This document shows, piece after piece, positions 1 through 5,439 of a stretch of 5,538 nucleotides of DNA (positions within the stretch are counted from its first letter, which is position 1; the number at the start of each line of letters is the position of its first letter). Source of the DNA: Candidatus Sumerlaeota bacterium (GTDB lineage: Bacteria > Sumerlaeota > Sumerlaeia > MWCT01); the NCBI GenBank assembly GCA_026398545.1, contig JAPLSR010000465.1, forward strand, positions 1 through 5,538, given 5' to 3'. The notes beneath the pieces were generated by a model, which saw nothing but the letters and a program-made list of their open reading frames with translations, made no database searches and was not told the DNA's origin. A program made the translations under genes and the position numbers.

Positions 1-288
1 GGCATAGACGGTTGAGCCGGAAACAGCGAGGGCAAGGACCGGGTAGTCCGCGTTTGGGTTCCAGTCGGTGGCGGCGCCTGTGGCGGCGTTAAGGGCGGCG
101 ATACCGTTGCGCGTCTGCCCGCCGATGCTGGTGAAATATCCCCCGGCATAGACGGTTGAGCCGGAGACGGCGAGGGCATTGACCGTGGGGTAATCTCCAC
201 CTGTGGCGTTGGGGTCCCAGGTCAGGTCAACCGAGCCGTTTGCAAGAATGTGGGCGACGTTGTTTCGGATAATGCCCCCGACCTTGTC
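1..288 (-). repeat. Tandem 144-bp propeller-blade repeats
   Basis: Two in-frame units of 144 bp (48 codons) lie at 1-144 and 145-288. The first 39 bases of the two units differ at only about four positions, and the rest diverges more. Each unit encodes one blade with the VYAGG motif. The DNA-level similarity suggests that blades have multiplied by recombination, and more copies are likely beyond the left edge. Confidence 0.7.
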
Positions 289-615
289 GAAATCGCCCCC
301 GATATACCACCCACCCAAGCCATCGGGAACGCAGGAGGAGATAGTCCCGTTCACCTTTGGAAAGCCCAAGGCTGGGGCGCCGGTCGTGACGTCAAGAGGG
401 ACGCCGCCTCCGGTTACCGGACCAACATGGGTGAATTCCCCACCGATATAGACTTTATCCGGCGTTCGGACGATGGCGTTGACGGGGCCATTGGTCACCC
501 ATGTCTCTTCGCGGGGCACCGAGCTCTGGGCGCGCGCCCCCGGAACATTCAACGCCGCCAGCGCCATAACGGCTATCACCAAAACCAGCGTAACCGACCA
601 CGGTTTTGATTTCAT
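1..615 (-). CDS. Secreted beta-propeller repeat protein, N-terminal part (3' end beyond the left edge)
   Basis: The reading frame is open from an ATG at 615 to position 1, giving 205 residues with no stop, so the gene continues to the left. The start is fixed by AAAGGAG at 629-623, seven bases upstream. Residues 1-29 form a classical signal peptide: basic MKSK, a hydrophobic core, then an ARA|QSS cleavage site, so the product is exported. The mature part repeats a blade motif: VYIGGEFTHVG at residue 55, WYIGGDFDKVGG at 103, VYAGGYFTSIGG at 155, and a fourth copy starting VYA at 203 on the edge. Between motifs come IAALNAATGAATDWNPNA-like stretches. This pattern matches delta-60/DUF5122-type beta-propeller proteins, which are usually extracellular binding or structural proteins without a known enzyme activity. 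Its ligand cannot be told from sequence. The gene looks richer in GC than the others here, partly through its Gly/Ala-rich repeats. Confidence 0.85.
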   Translation of the reverse strand, partial: MKSKPWSVTLVLVIAVMALAALNVPGARAQSSVPREETWVTNGPVNAIVRTPDKVYIGGEFTHVGPVTGGGVPLDVTTGAPALGFPKVNGTISSCVPDGLGGWYIGGDFDKVGGIIRNNVAHILANGSVDLTWDPNATGGDYPTVNALAVSGSTVYAGGYFTSIGGQTRNGIAALNAATGAATDWNPNADYPVLALAVSGSTVYA

Positions 616-643
616 GTTATGACTCCTTTAAAACTTATATTTC

Positions 644-672
644 TTTTAAACTTACGATAACAAAAAAATCAA
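644..672 (-). promoter_or_regulatory. Possible promoter of the propeller gene
   Basis: On the minus strand a TTGATT box (672-667) is followed after 17 bases by TTAAAA (649-644), inside an AT-rich stretch directly upstream of the propeller gene's ribosome binding site. The -10 box matches the consensus weakly. Just upstream, AAAATT-TC-AATTTT (677-690) is a small palindrome that could be an operator or simply chance in AT-rich DNA. Confidence 0.3.
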
Positions 673-717
673 GAGCAAAATTTCAATTTTAACAAACTCA
701 AAACCCATAGATGATTT

Positions 718-831
718 CACGCAGAGCACGCAGTCGCTTACGCTCCATAGCTTCAGCGACGGAGCGAGCACGCTGAGATTATGGGAGTTATTAATTATTG
801 TCTCTGCGCCCTCTGCGTTCTCTGCGAGAGA
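718..831. repeat. CTCTGCG/CGCAGAG inverted intergenic repeat element
   Basis: The right arm carries CTCTGCG three times at an exact 9-bp period (802-808, 811-817, 820-826). The left arm starts with the reverse complement, CGCAGAG (720-726), again with a 9-bp rhythm (CGCAGAGCA, CGCAGTCGC). The middle has interlocking short inverted repeats: GTCGCT (733-738) with AGCGAC (755-760), CGCTCC (741-746) with GGAGCG (761-766), and TCAGCG (753-758) with CGCTGA (771-776). Similar CTCTGCG strings are common as dispersed intergenic repeats in many environmental bacterial genomes, and no coding potential is evident. It sits between the decayed hydrolase and the propeller gene, so it could end or modulate transcription between them. 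Its exact borders are uncertain. Confidence 0.65.
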
Positions 832-843
832 TATTCTTATCTT

Positions 844-1294
844 TCACTTTGATATGTTGAGATGTAGTGTATATGTGTCGAGCGCCTTATTTGCCCCCTC
901 CCAGGGGCGGAAATATTTCAGGACAAGGCGGCTCGCCATGAATCCACCGCTGGAAATCCCCGCCACATAGACCCGCCCTGCATCCAGCCTCGCCCAGTCA
1001 TTTTTCTTCACCCAGTTTAGAAGGTCGCGGAAAAATAGAAGGTCCTCCGACCTCTCCACAATGCGATGCATGCAATCCCACTGCCTGACACCCGAGCGGG
1101 GGGTTTCGCCGGAATCGGGGGCAAGGATGGCATAGTCTGCGCGGAGCGCCTCCTGCGGAAAAGTCTTCTGCCCGCCCATGGAGAGTGGTCCCTCCCCGAA
1201 CCATGCCCGCAGTCTCCTGTGAGTTAGAATTGAATTGTATCATCGCCATCAAGGCGACAATCATAAAACCCAAAACACACGATTTATATCTCAT
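844..1294 (-). pseudogene. Decayed secreted alpha/beta hydrolase (PHB depolymerase/LpqC-like esterase)
   Basis: An ATG at 1294 follows AAAGGAG (1303-1297) and opens a signal-peptide-like stretch: MRYKSC, then VLGFMIVALMAMI. That frame soon turns into nonsense rich in Arg, Pro and Cys. The recognisable hydrolase continues in another frame: FGEGPLSMGGQKTF, ADYAILAPDSGETP, then VYVAGISSGGFMASRLV, ending with TGA at 846-844. GISSGG is the GxSxG nucleophile elbow with the catalytic serine. The frames differ by one base, and the switch must lie between about 1239 and 1180, because the downstream frame has TGA stops just above that. The expected HG oxyanion segment between signal peptide and FGEG is missing. 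Nothing resembling the Asp and His of the triad follows the elbow. About 150 residues remain where such esterases usually have around 300. It is almost certainly non-functional. A sequencing error could explain the frameshift but not both losses. Confidence 0.7.
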
Positions 1295-1326
1295 TAAAAC
1301 TCCTTTCTCCTCGCACTCCATCAGGC

Positions 1327-1355
1327 TTTAAACTTTTAAACCACATAATTCTCAA
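1327..1355 (-). promoter_or_regulatory. Possible promoter of the decayed hydrolase gene
   Basis: On the minus strand TTGAGA (1355-1350) and TTTAAA (1332-1327) are spaced by 17 bases and lie 33 bases above the hydrolase ATG. The -10 box matches four of six consensus bases. If real, it is a remnant promoter diverging from the DUF1015 gene. Confidence 0.3.
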
Positions 1356-1390
1356 CCGCAATGTTTTTTGCAGCGGGCTATTTGTTTTAC

Positions 1391-1420
1391 TTGATGTCCA
1401 TCACACCCTATGAATATATA
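1391..1420 (+). promoter_or_regulatory. Possible promoter of the DUF1015 gene
   Basis: TTGATG (1391-1396) and TATATA (1415-1420) are spaced by 18 bases, about 37 bases before the chosen start codon. A transcript starting near 1427 would exclude the upstream in-frame ATG at 1361, in agreement with the conserved protein N-terminus. Confidence 0.35.
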
Positions 1421-1444
1421 TACATTAATAAGAAATTCGTTATG

Positions 1445-1451
1445 AAAGGTG
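1445..1451 (+). promoter_or_regulatory. Ribosome binding site that sets the DUF1015 start
   Basis: AAAGGTG stands five bases before the ATG at 1457. No comparable site precedes the in-frame ATGs at 1361 or 1442, so this site decides the start. Confidence 0.6.
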
Positions 1452-1456
1452 AAAAA

Positions 1457-2695
1457 ATGGCGATTGTCAAACCATTCAAGGCGCTCAGACCTGTGCCGGA
1501 AAAGGCAGCCTCCATTGCCTCGCCTCCCTATGATGTGGTGGACACGGAAGAGGCGAGGGAGATGGCAAAGGACAATCCCCATTCCTTTCTCCATGTGGTC
1601 AGGAGCGAGATTGACCTCCCGCCCGGCACCGACCCTTACAGCCCCATAGTCTATCAGAAGGCTGCCGAAAACCTGAACCGCCTTATCAATGATGGAGCGC
1701 TCTTCCGCGATGAAACACCAGCATATTACATCTATTCGCAACGCATGGGAGGGCATTTCCAGACGGGCATTGTCGCCTGCTGTGCCGTGGATGATTATGA
1801 CTCCGGCATTATCCGAAAACATGAACTGACAAGGAAGGAGAAGGAGGATGACCGCCTACGGCACATCCTCACCACCTCCGCCCAAACCGGACCCGTTTTC
1901 CTGATGTATAAGGATGTCACCAATTTAGACATACTCATGGAAGAATCGTGCGACAGAGAGCCCGTCCTCTATTCCTTTACGGCACCGGACGGCGTGGAAC
2001 ATATGGCACGACGTATCAGCGACCCGAAATGTATTGAAAATATCACAAAAGAATTCACCAGAGTGCCGAACCTGTATATCGCAGACGGTCATCACCGAAC
2101 CGCCGCCTTCTCCCGCGCCTGCGCCGAAAGGAGAAAAAACAATCCCTCCCATACCGGTCGCGAGGAGTATAACTATTTCATGGCAGTTCTGTTCCCCGCC
2201 GGCACACTCAAGATTCTACCTTATAACCGCATTGTGAAGGACCTTGCCGGGCTCACCAGAAATGACTTCATCGCCCGAATCAAACAGCAATTCAAGGTCA
2301 GCGAAACCGCCAATCCAGTCCCTGCCATGAAGGGACACTTTGGAATGTATCTTGATGGAAAGTGGTATCTCCTTTTTGAAAAACCGTGGGGGCACAAATC
2401 GGATGACCCGGTCGCAAAGTTAGATTGCCAGATTCTACAGGATTATCTCCTCGGTCCCATCCTCGGCATAAAAGACCCCTGCACGGATAATCGCATCGGA
2501 TTTGTCGGCGGGATTCACGGACACCCAAAACTCAAAAATATGGTGGATAATGGCGAGGCGACGGTCGCCTTCCTCCTGCACCCCATCACCGCGGAAGATT
2601 TAATGAGCGTCTCGGATTCGGGTAAAACCATGCCCCCCAAATCAACATGGTTTGAACCGAAACTGAAAAGCGGATTGTTTATTCACCAGATATAA
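1457..2695 (+). CDS. DUF1015 family protein (COG4198-like), complete
   Basis: The product has 412 residues, within the usual size range of DUF1015 (PF06245) proteins. I chose the ATG at 1457 because AAAGGTG (1445-1451) stands five bases upstream and because family members begin MAIVKPFKALRP, as here; the in-frame ATG at 1361 would only add a Tyr-rich tail. Family landmarks appear in order: PPYDVV near residue 24, SFLHVVRSEIDLP near 44-56, KHELTRKEKEDDR at 121-133, YIADGHHRTAAF at 207-218, DPCTDNRIGFVGG at 340-352, and the C-terminal MPPKSTWFEPK from 392. The ADGHHR segment recalls the ParB/sulfiredoxin-like fold, in which a related motif binds nucleotide, including free-serine kinases of the SerK type. 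The biochemical role is not settled. I recall homologues beside serA and serC in some bacteria, suggesting a link to serine metabolism, but no such gene is visible here. There is no signal peptide or membrane segment, so it should be cytosolic. It appears to be a single-gene unit and looks intact. Confidence 0.9.
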   Translation: MAIVKPFKALRPVPEKAASIASPPYDVVDTEEAREMAKDNPHSFLHVVRSEIDLPPGTDPYSPIVYQKAAENLNRLINDGALFRDETPAYYIYSQRMGGHFQTGIVACCAVDDYDSGIIRKHELTRKEKEDDRLRHILTTSAQTGPVFLMYKDVTNLDILMEESCDREPVLYSFTAPDGVEHMARRISDPKCIENITKEFTRVPNLYIADGHHRTAAFSRACAERRKNNPSHTGREEYNYFMAVLFPAGTLKILPYNRIVKDLAGLTRNDFIARIKQQFKVSETANPVPAMKGHFGMYLDGKWYLLFEKPWGHKSDDPVAKLDCQILQDYLLGPILGIKDPCTDNRIGFVGGIHGHPKLKNMVDNGEATVAFLLHPITAEDLMSVSDSGKTMPPKSTWFEPKLKSGLFIHQI

Positions 2696-2710
2696 AGCAT
2701 TTATCCTTTG

Positions 2711-2749
2711 TCCGCCTTAGGCGGATTTTCATTTATCCGCCTGAGAGGC
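2711..2749 (+). terminator. Hairpin cluster after the DUF1015 gene, possible weak terminator
   Basis: TCCGCC-TTA-GGCGGA (2711-2725) can form a 6-bp stem followed by TTTTC, sixteen bases after the stop codon. A second TCCGCC (2736-2741) leads into GCCT-GAG-AGGC (2739-2749). The GGCGGA of the first hairpin could also pair with the second TCCGCC, giving two alternative folds. The stems are short and the T-run has only four bases, so termination would be weak. It may instead be a small dispersed repeat. Confidence 0.45.
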
Positions 2750-3059
2750 AAATCAATCATTTATAGCAATTAATGAAGAATTTGCTTGACCCGGAATTGT
2801 TTCGATTTCATTCTCATTAGAAATGAAGGATAGAAGGGGCGTTGTACAACACCATGTCTCATAATTTATGGTTGAAATTCCTAAAACTCACAGGAAAATC
2901 ACATTAAAAACAGGGGAATTTAACAATAATAAAAAAATAGAAAAAGTGAAAAATATTTCTTGCATTCAAAAACAGGATTGGATATTGTTTCTTTATATTA
3001 AATGTGACTCGTATTTGAAGTCCAGTAAGTTAATATCACTGGGAAAGTAAAAAAAATAG
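2750..3059. other. AT-rich intergenic stretch without a convincing gene
   Basis: No supported gene lies here. A 60-codon frame (2868-3050) is lysine-rich and low in complexity, lacks a ribosome binding site and resembles no family I know. The stretch contains the palindrome described separately and a short inverted repeat, TTCATT (2807-2812) with AATGAA (2822-2827). A TTGACC at 2786-2791 has no good -10 partner. It may be the upstream regulatory region of the cohesin operon. Confidence 0.5.
2838..2853. promoter_or_regulatory. GTTGTACAAC palindrome, candidate operator
   Basis: A perfect 10-bp palindrome (2841-2850) extends to GGcGTTGTACAACaCC with one mismatched pair, 14 of 16 bases symmetric. 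Such two-fold symmetry is typical of dimeric regulator sites. It stands about 205 bases above the proposed -35 box of the cohesin operon, so it would act from a distance or serve another promoter. No regulator is encoded in the window. Confidence 0.3.
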
Positions 3060-3084
3060 TTGACAATGCAAGTATCCATATAAT
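3060..3084 (+). promoter_or_regulatory. Probable promoter of the cohesin operon, with a short spacer
   Basis: A perfect TTGACA (3060-3065) and a perfect TATAAT (3079-3084) lie upstream of the operon, but only 13 bases apart instead of the usual 16-18. TAATAA at 3081-3086 would give a 15-base spacer. If transcription starts near 3091, the leader is about 50 bases. Confidence 0.45.
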
Positions 3085-3127
3085 AAGGAATAAAACACGT
3101 AAATGAAATATCCAAAGCATATAAATG

Positions 3128-3134
3128 AAAGGAG
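3128..3134 (+). promoter_or_regulatory. Ribosome binding site that sets the start of the cohesin-dockerin gene
   Basis: AAAGGAG stands seven bases before the ATG at 3142. The earlier in-frame ATG at 3103 has no such site and would put 13 charged residues before the signal peptide. A later ATG at 3166 with AAAAAGG upstream remains possible. Confidence 0.65.
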
Positions 3135-3141
3135 AATTGGA

Positions 3142-3783
3142 ATGATGATTCAAAAAGGTAATTGCATGAGACTCCTGAGTGTGCTCCTCATGCTATTGGC
3201 CACAACGACATTTGCTCAGGTGATAAGCCTGTCCAACCCTATGGCTGCCCCGGGCTCAACGGTAAATATTGACCTCAGCGGTCCAGGGGGTAATACTGCG
3301 GGTATAAACTTTGCCATAAAATATGACCCAGCTGTCCTGAGTAATCCCCAGATGAGTGTCGGAGCTTTGACACTGGGATGTAAATCGGATTATAATGATG
3401 TAAAGATTAACAATGTACTCACGGGTGAACTTCGCGGGATTATCTACAATGACCCTGTGCAAAGCTTTTTAGCTGGCCCAGGTGTGATTGCCACGATATC
3501 CTTCAAGGTTGCCGCCAGTGCCCCATCATGCACACCCACCAATCTACAGCTACTCACGAGCACCAGTGAACAGTTCGGCATCTCAAATACAGCCGGGGTA
3601 AGCACCACCGGTAATTACACAACTCTGGACGGCAGTGTGAACGTTACCCTATCGGGAGACTTCGATAATAATGGCACCGTCGATGATGATGATTTCGCCT
3701 TGCTCGCCTTCAACTATGGAATACTTTATAATGATGATGACTTTGCTAATCTGGCCTTTAACTATGGTATGAATTGCCCGTAA
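3142..3783 (+). CDS. Small secreted protein with a cohesin-like domain and a shortened dockerin-like tail
   Basis: The product has 213 residues. Residues 1-26 form a signal peptide (MRLLSVLLMLLATTTFAQ at 9-26, cleavage after FAQ or nearby). Residues 27-170 read like a cohesin domain: an APGSTVNIDLSG strand, GINFAIKYDPAVL with YDP at 61-63, then GPGVIATISFKV, and a closing LDGSVNVT. Residues 172-213 resemble a type I dockerin. The first loop, DFDNNGTVDDDD (173-184), has the Asp/Asn spacing of a calcium-binding EF-hand-like loop, followed by FALLAFNYG. The second segment keeps only the end, LYNDDDFANLAFNYG (195-209), and lacks the first half of its loop. In the families, cohesins bind dockerins and dockerins anchor proteins to scaffolds; having both in such a small protein suggests a linker or adaptor, which is inference. 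The next gene starts 54 bases downstream with no terminator between, so they are probably co-transcribed. Confidence is high for export and moderate for the domain names. Confidence 0.8.
   Translation: MMIQKGNCMRLLSVLLMLLATTTFAQVISLSNPMAAPGSTVNIDLSGPGGNTAGINFAIKYDPAVLSNPQMSVGALTLGCKSDYNDVKINNVLTGELRGIIYNDPVQSFLAGPGVIATISFKVAASAPSCTPTNLQLLTSTSEQFGISNTAGVSTTGNYTTLDGSVNVTLSGDFDNNGTVDDDDFALLAFNYGILYNDDDFANLAFNYGMNCP
3685..3768 (+). repeat. Dockerin-type half-repeats, 48-bp period
   Basis: Residues 182-193 (DDDFALLAFNYG) and 198-209 (DDDFANLAFNYG) repeat at a 16-residue spacing. The coding DNA (3685-3720 and 3733-3768) agrees at 27 of 36 bases. Six of the nine differences are third-position changes and three fall in one codon (TTG/AAT), so the protein has been kept while the DNA drifted. 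This is an old duplication under selection rather than a recent slip. Confidence 0.7.
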
Positions 3784-3837
3784 TGACGGTAATTTTTCTA
3801 TTCAGAATTAAACAAATTTATAAAAGGAGTTTCAAGT

Positions 3838-5352
3838 ATGAGCAAAACACAATTGAAAGCATTGGGGCTTGTTATCTTGTTCATGCTAATCCTGACGCCC
3901 ATGATCCTGCCATATTCAGGGGTACTCAAGTTTGATCCATCCAGTAAAACGTATTTGGCGGGAAACAAGTTTGATATTCAGGCCAAACTGGATACAGGAC
4001 CTGATAAGGTCGTTACGGTGAAGCTGACCATTGGTTTTGACCCCACTATAATGAAACCCGTTGTAGGAACCCTGGTTTACAATCCCGTATTCACGCTGGT
4101 ACTTAATGGCGGAACAATTGATAATGTCAAAAATGTGGTAACCTTCAATCTTGGTGTTCAAGGCGCCATCAATGCGGTGAGCGGCAGCGATGTTTATATT
4201 GCCAAAGTCCAGTTTGAAGCTGTTAAAGACGGAACAACAGCCCTGACCTGGGATAAAGTCAACTCATCCGCTAAATGGGTCGTCAGCGGCACTCCCGTCA
4301 ATATTGTGACTACTTATAATGATGGCAGTTATACTTTCCATCTGGCTGGATGGAAGCTCACAGGCAAGGTGAATGGTTTTGACCTCCCCATTGAGAGTGT
4401 CGCCAATGGTGCCCTGAGTCTCCAATCCCTAAGTTCTAACACATTCGGTTTCTGGTATCTTGATGATGCGGTTGTTGAACCAACTTCCAACACCCTGTAC
4501 AGGGCGCGTTACGCCATCAAAAGCGACCAGACAGACTTCAGCAAAGCCCCCACATTCCGCATCCGATACAATGCCGCAAACTTCATGCAGGGTGACTTTG
4601 TTCAGGTCAACAGCAATGACACCGGCGATGCTTCACCGGGAACCACCGAAAAGATATATGACCTTTATTTCAGTCCCCAGTATGATGCGCTCGCACCGGG
4701 GGTCAACGGCACCCTCTCATTTGACATGATTAACATTCAAAATCCGACTGATGCCACGAACGCCACGCTCTTCGTCGATTATCTCCAGCTGGATAAGAAG
4801 GCGATTGCCGACCTCGGAACCCCGACCGTTGTCAACAGTGGGTCCTATACTTTCACCGCAGGTCAAGGAACCTGGAGTGACAGTGCCACCCTCGGCACCT
4901 TCACTGCGCCAAGTTACAACTGGGACAATACGGAACTCGCCCTCACCCTTGAATCAACCGACACCAACACCTTCGGATACTGGCAGAACAAACAGGATGA
5001 CGTCGCCATTGACCACAACGTCCTTTATCAGCTTCGTGTGAAGGCGGCTTCTGCTGCCGGGGGCCAGCCTACAATGCGTGCCCGCATGTATGACCACCCA
5101 ACTAACCATGTGAACTCTTCCTTCCAGACACCGGTCTGGAAGACATATGAGAAGCCGCCATCTCCCCCGACTATGGCAATATCGCAACTCACCTACCACG
5201 ATTATTTTGCTTATTTCCACAACAAGGAAGGCGTCGGACCTTATCTCGGCATTGCCATTGACATGATCAATCTTGATACGACTGCACCTGCAGATGCCAC
5301 GATTGCCATAAGAGAGGTGGAACTCTCCACATTTGTCATCCCGACTTTTTAA
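3838..5352 (+). CDS. Secreted protein with a cohesin-like domain and two copies of an unrecognised ~172-residue module
   Basis: The product has 504 residues. AAGGAG (3824-3829) stands eight bases before the ATG. Residues 1-27 form a signal peptide (MSKTQLKALG, then a hydrophobic run to ILPYSG). Residues 28-168 resemble a cohesin domain: LKFDPSSKTYLAGNKFDIQA, TVKLTIGFDP at about 60-69, SDVYIAKVQFEAVKDGTTAL, and closing DGSYTF. Two modules follow. Module 1 starts GSYTF at 163 (sharing the cohesin's last strand) with NTFGFW at 201-206, APTFRIRYN and DMINIQ at 296. Module 2 starts GSYTF at 335 with NTFGYW at 377-382, QPTMRARMY and DMINLD at 475. The aromatic, beta-rich pattern suggests jelly-roll, carbohydrate-binding-like folds, but I do not recognise the family. 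No dockerin, sorting signal or transmembrane C-terminus is seen; the protein ends STFVIPTF just before a strong terminator, so it appears complete. It is the second gene of the operon and probably works with the cohesin-dockerin protein. No catalytic motif is visible. Confidence 0.8.
   Translation: MSKTQLKALGLVILFMLILTPMILPYSGVLKFDPSSKTYLAGNKFDIQAKLDTGPDKVVTVKLTIGFDPTIMKPVVGTLVYNPVFTLVLNGGTIDNVKNVVTFNLGVQGAINAVSGSDVYIAKVQFEAVKDGTTALTWDKVNSSAKWVVSGTPVNIVTTYNDGSYTFHLAGWKLTGKVNGFDLPIESVANGALSLQSLSSNTFGFWYLDDAVVEPTSNTLYRARYAIKSDQTDFSKAPTFRIRYNAANFMQGDFVQVNSNDTGDASPGTTEKIYDLYFSPQYDALAPGVNGTLSFDMINIQNPTDATNATLFVDYLQLDKKAIADLGTPTVVNSGSYTFTAGQGTWSDSATLGTFTAPSYNWDNTELALTLESTDTNTFGYWQNKQDDVAIDHNVLYQLRVKAASAAGGQPTMRARMYDHPTNHVNSSFQTPVWKTYEKPPSPPTMAISQLTYHDYFAYFHNKEGVGPYLGIAIDMINLDTTAPADATIAIREVELSTFVIPTF
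4324..5352 (+). repeat. Tandem duplicated module in the second operon protein
   Basis: Residues about 163-334 and 335-504 can be aligned by eye through four anchors in the same order: GSYTF, NTFG(F/Y)W, PT(F/M)R(I/A)R and DMIN(I/L). The anchor distances are 172 to 179 residues. Overall identity looks low, which points to an old duplication. Confidence 0.7.
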
Positions 5353-5383
5353 TGAGTTGGGTGCTTGATTTAGTGCAGGACAT

Positions 5384-5427
5384 TCGGGCGGGAGGCGATT
5401 CAAGGACCCTCCCGCCTGATTTTTTTT
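5384..5427 (+). terminator. Strong Rho-independent terminator of the cohesin operon
   Basis: GGCGGGAGG (5387-5395) pairs perfectly with CCTCCCGCC (5408-5416). A G-T pair and two further pairs extend the stem to 12 bp (5384-5395 with 5408-5419), with a 12-base loop. Eight T residues follow directly (5420-5427). It lies 31 bases after the stop codon of the second operon gene. Confidence 0.9.
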
Positions 5428-5439
5428 AATAATTCCGTA

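Noticed and set aside
203..609. Plus-strand open frames across the propeller gene
   Set aside because: They are antisense to a clear signal peptide and blade repeats; their proteins show no domain pattern.
718..831. CRISPR array
   Set aside because: The repeats are only 7-9 bp and contiguous, without spacers of regular length; there are no cas genes.
1361..1456. Upstream extension of the DUF1015 gene from the ATG at 1361
   Set aside because: No ribosome binding site, a Tyr-rich non-conserved sequence, overlap with a promoter-like region, and a family N-terminus that starts exactly at MAIVKPF.
2786..2814. Promoter TTGACC with CATTCT
   Set aside because: The -10 box matches only three of six bases and no gene follows closely.
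2868..3050. 60-codon open frame in the AT-rich gap
   Set aside because: Low complexity and lysine-rich, with no ribosome binding site and no recognisable family; expected by chance in AT-rich DNA.
3125..3145. Six-codon leader frame (MKGELE) whose stop overlaps the ATG of the cohesin-dockerin gene
   Set aside because: It contains the ribosome binding site of the real gene and has none of its own; most likely coincidence, though translational coupling cannot be excluded.
4954..5403. 149-codon minus-strand frame at the end of the second operon gene
   Set aside because: Shadow of the coding strand; it starts inside the terminator hairpin and has no family features.
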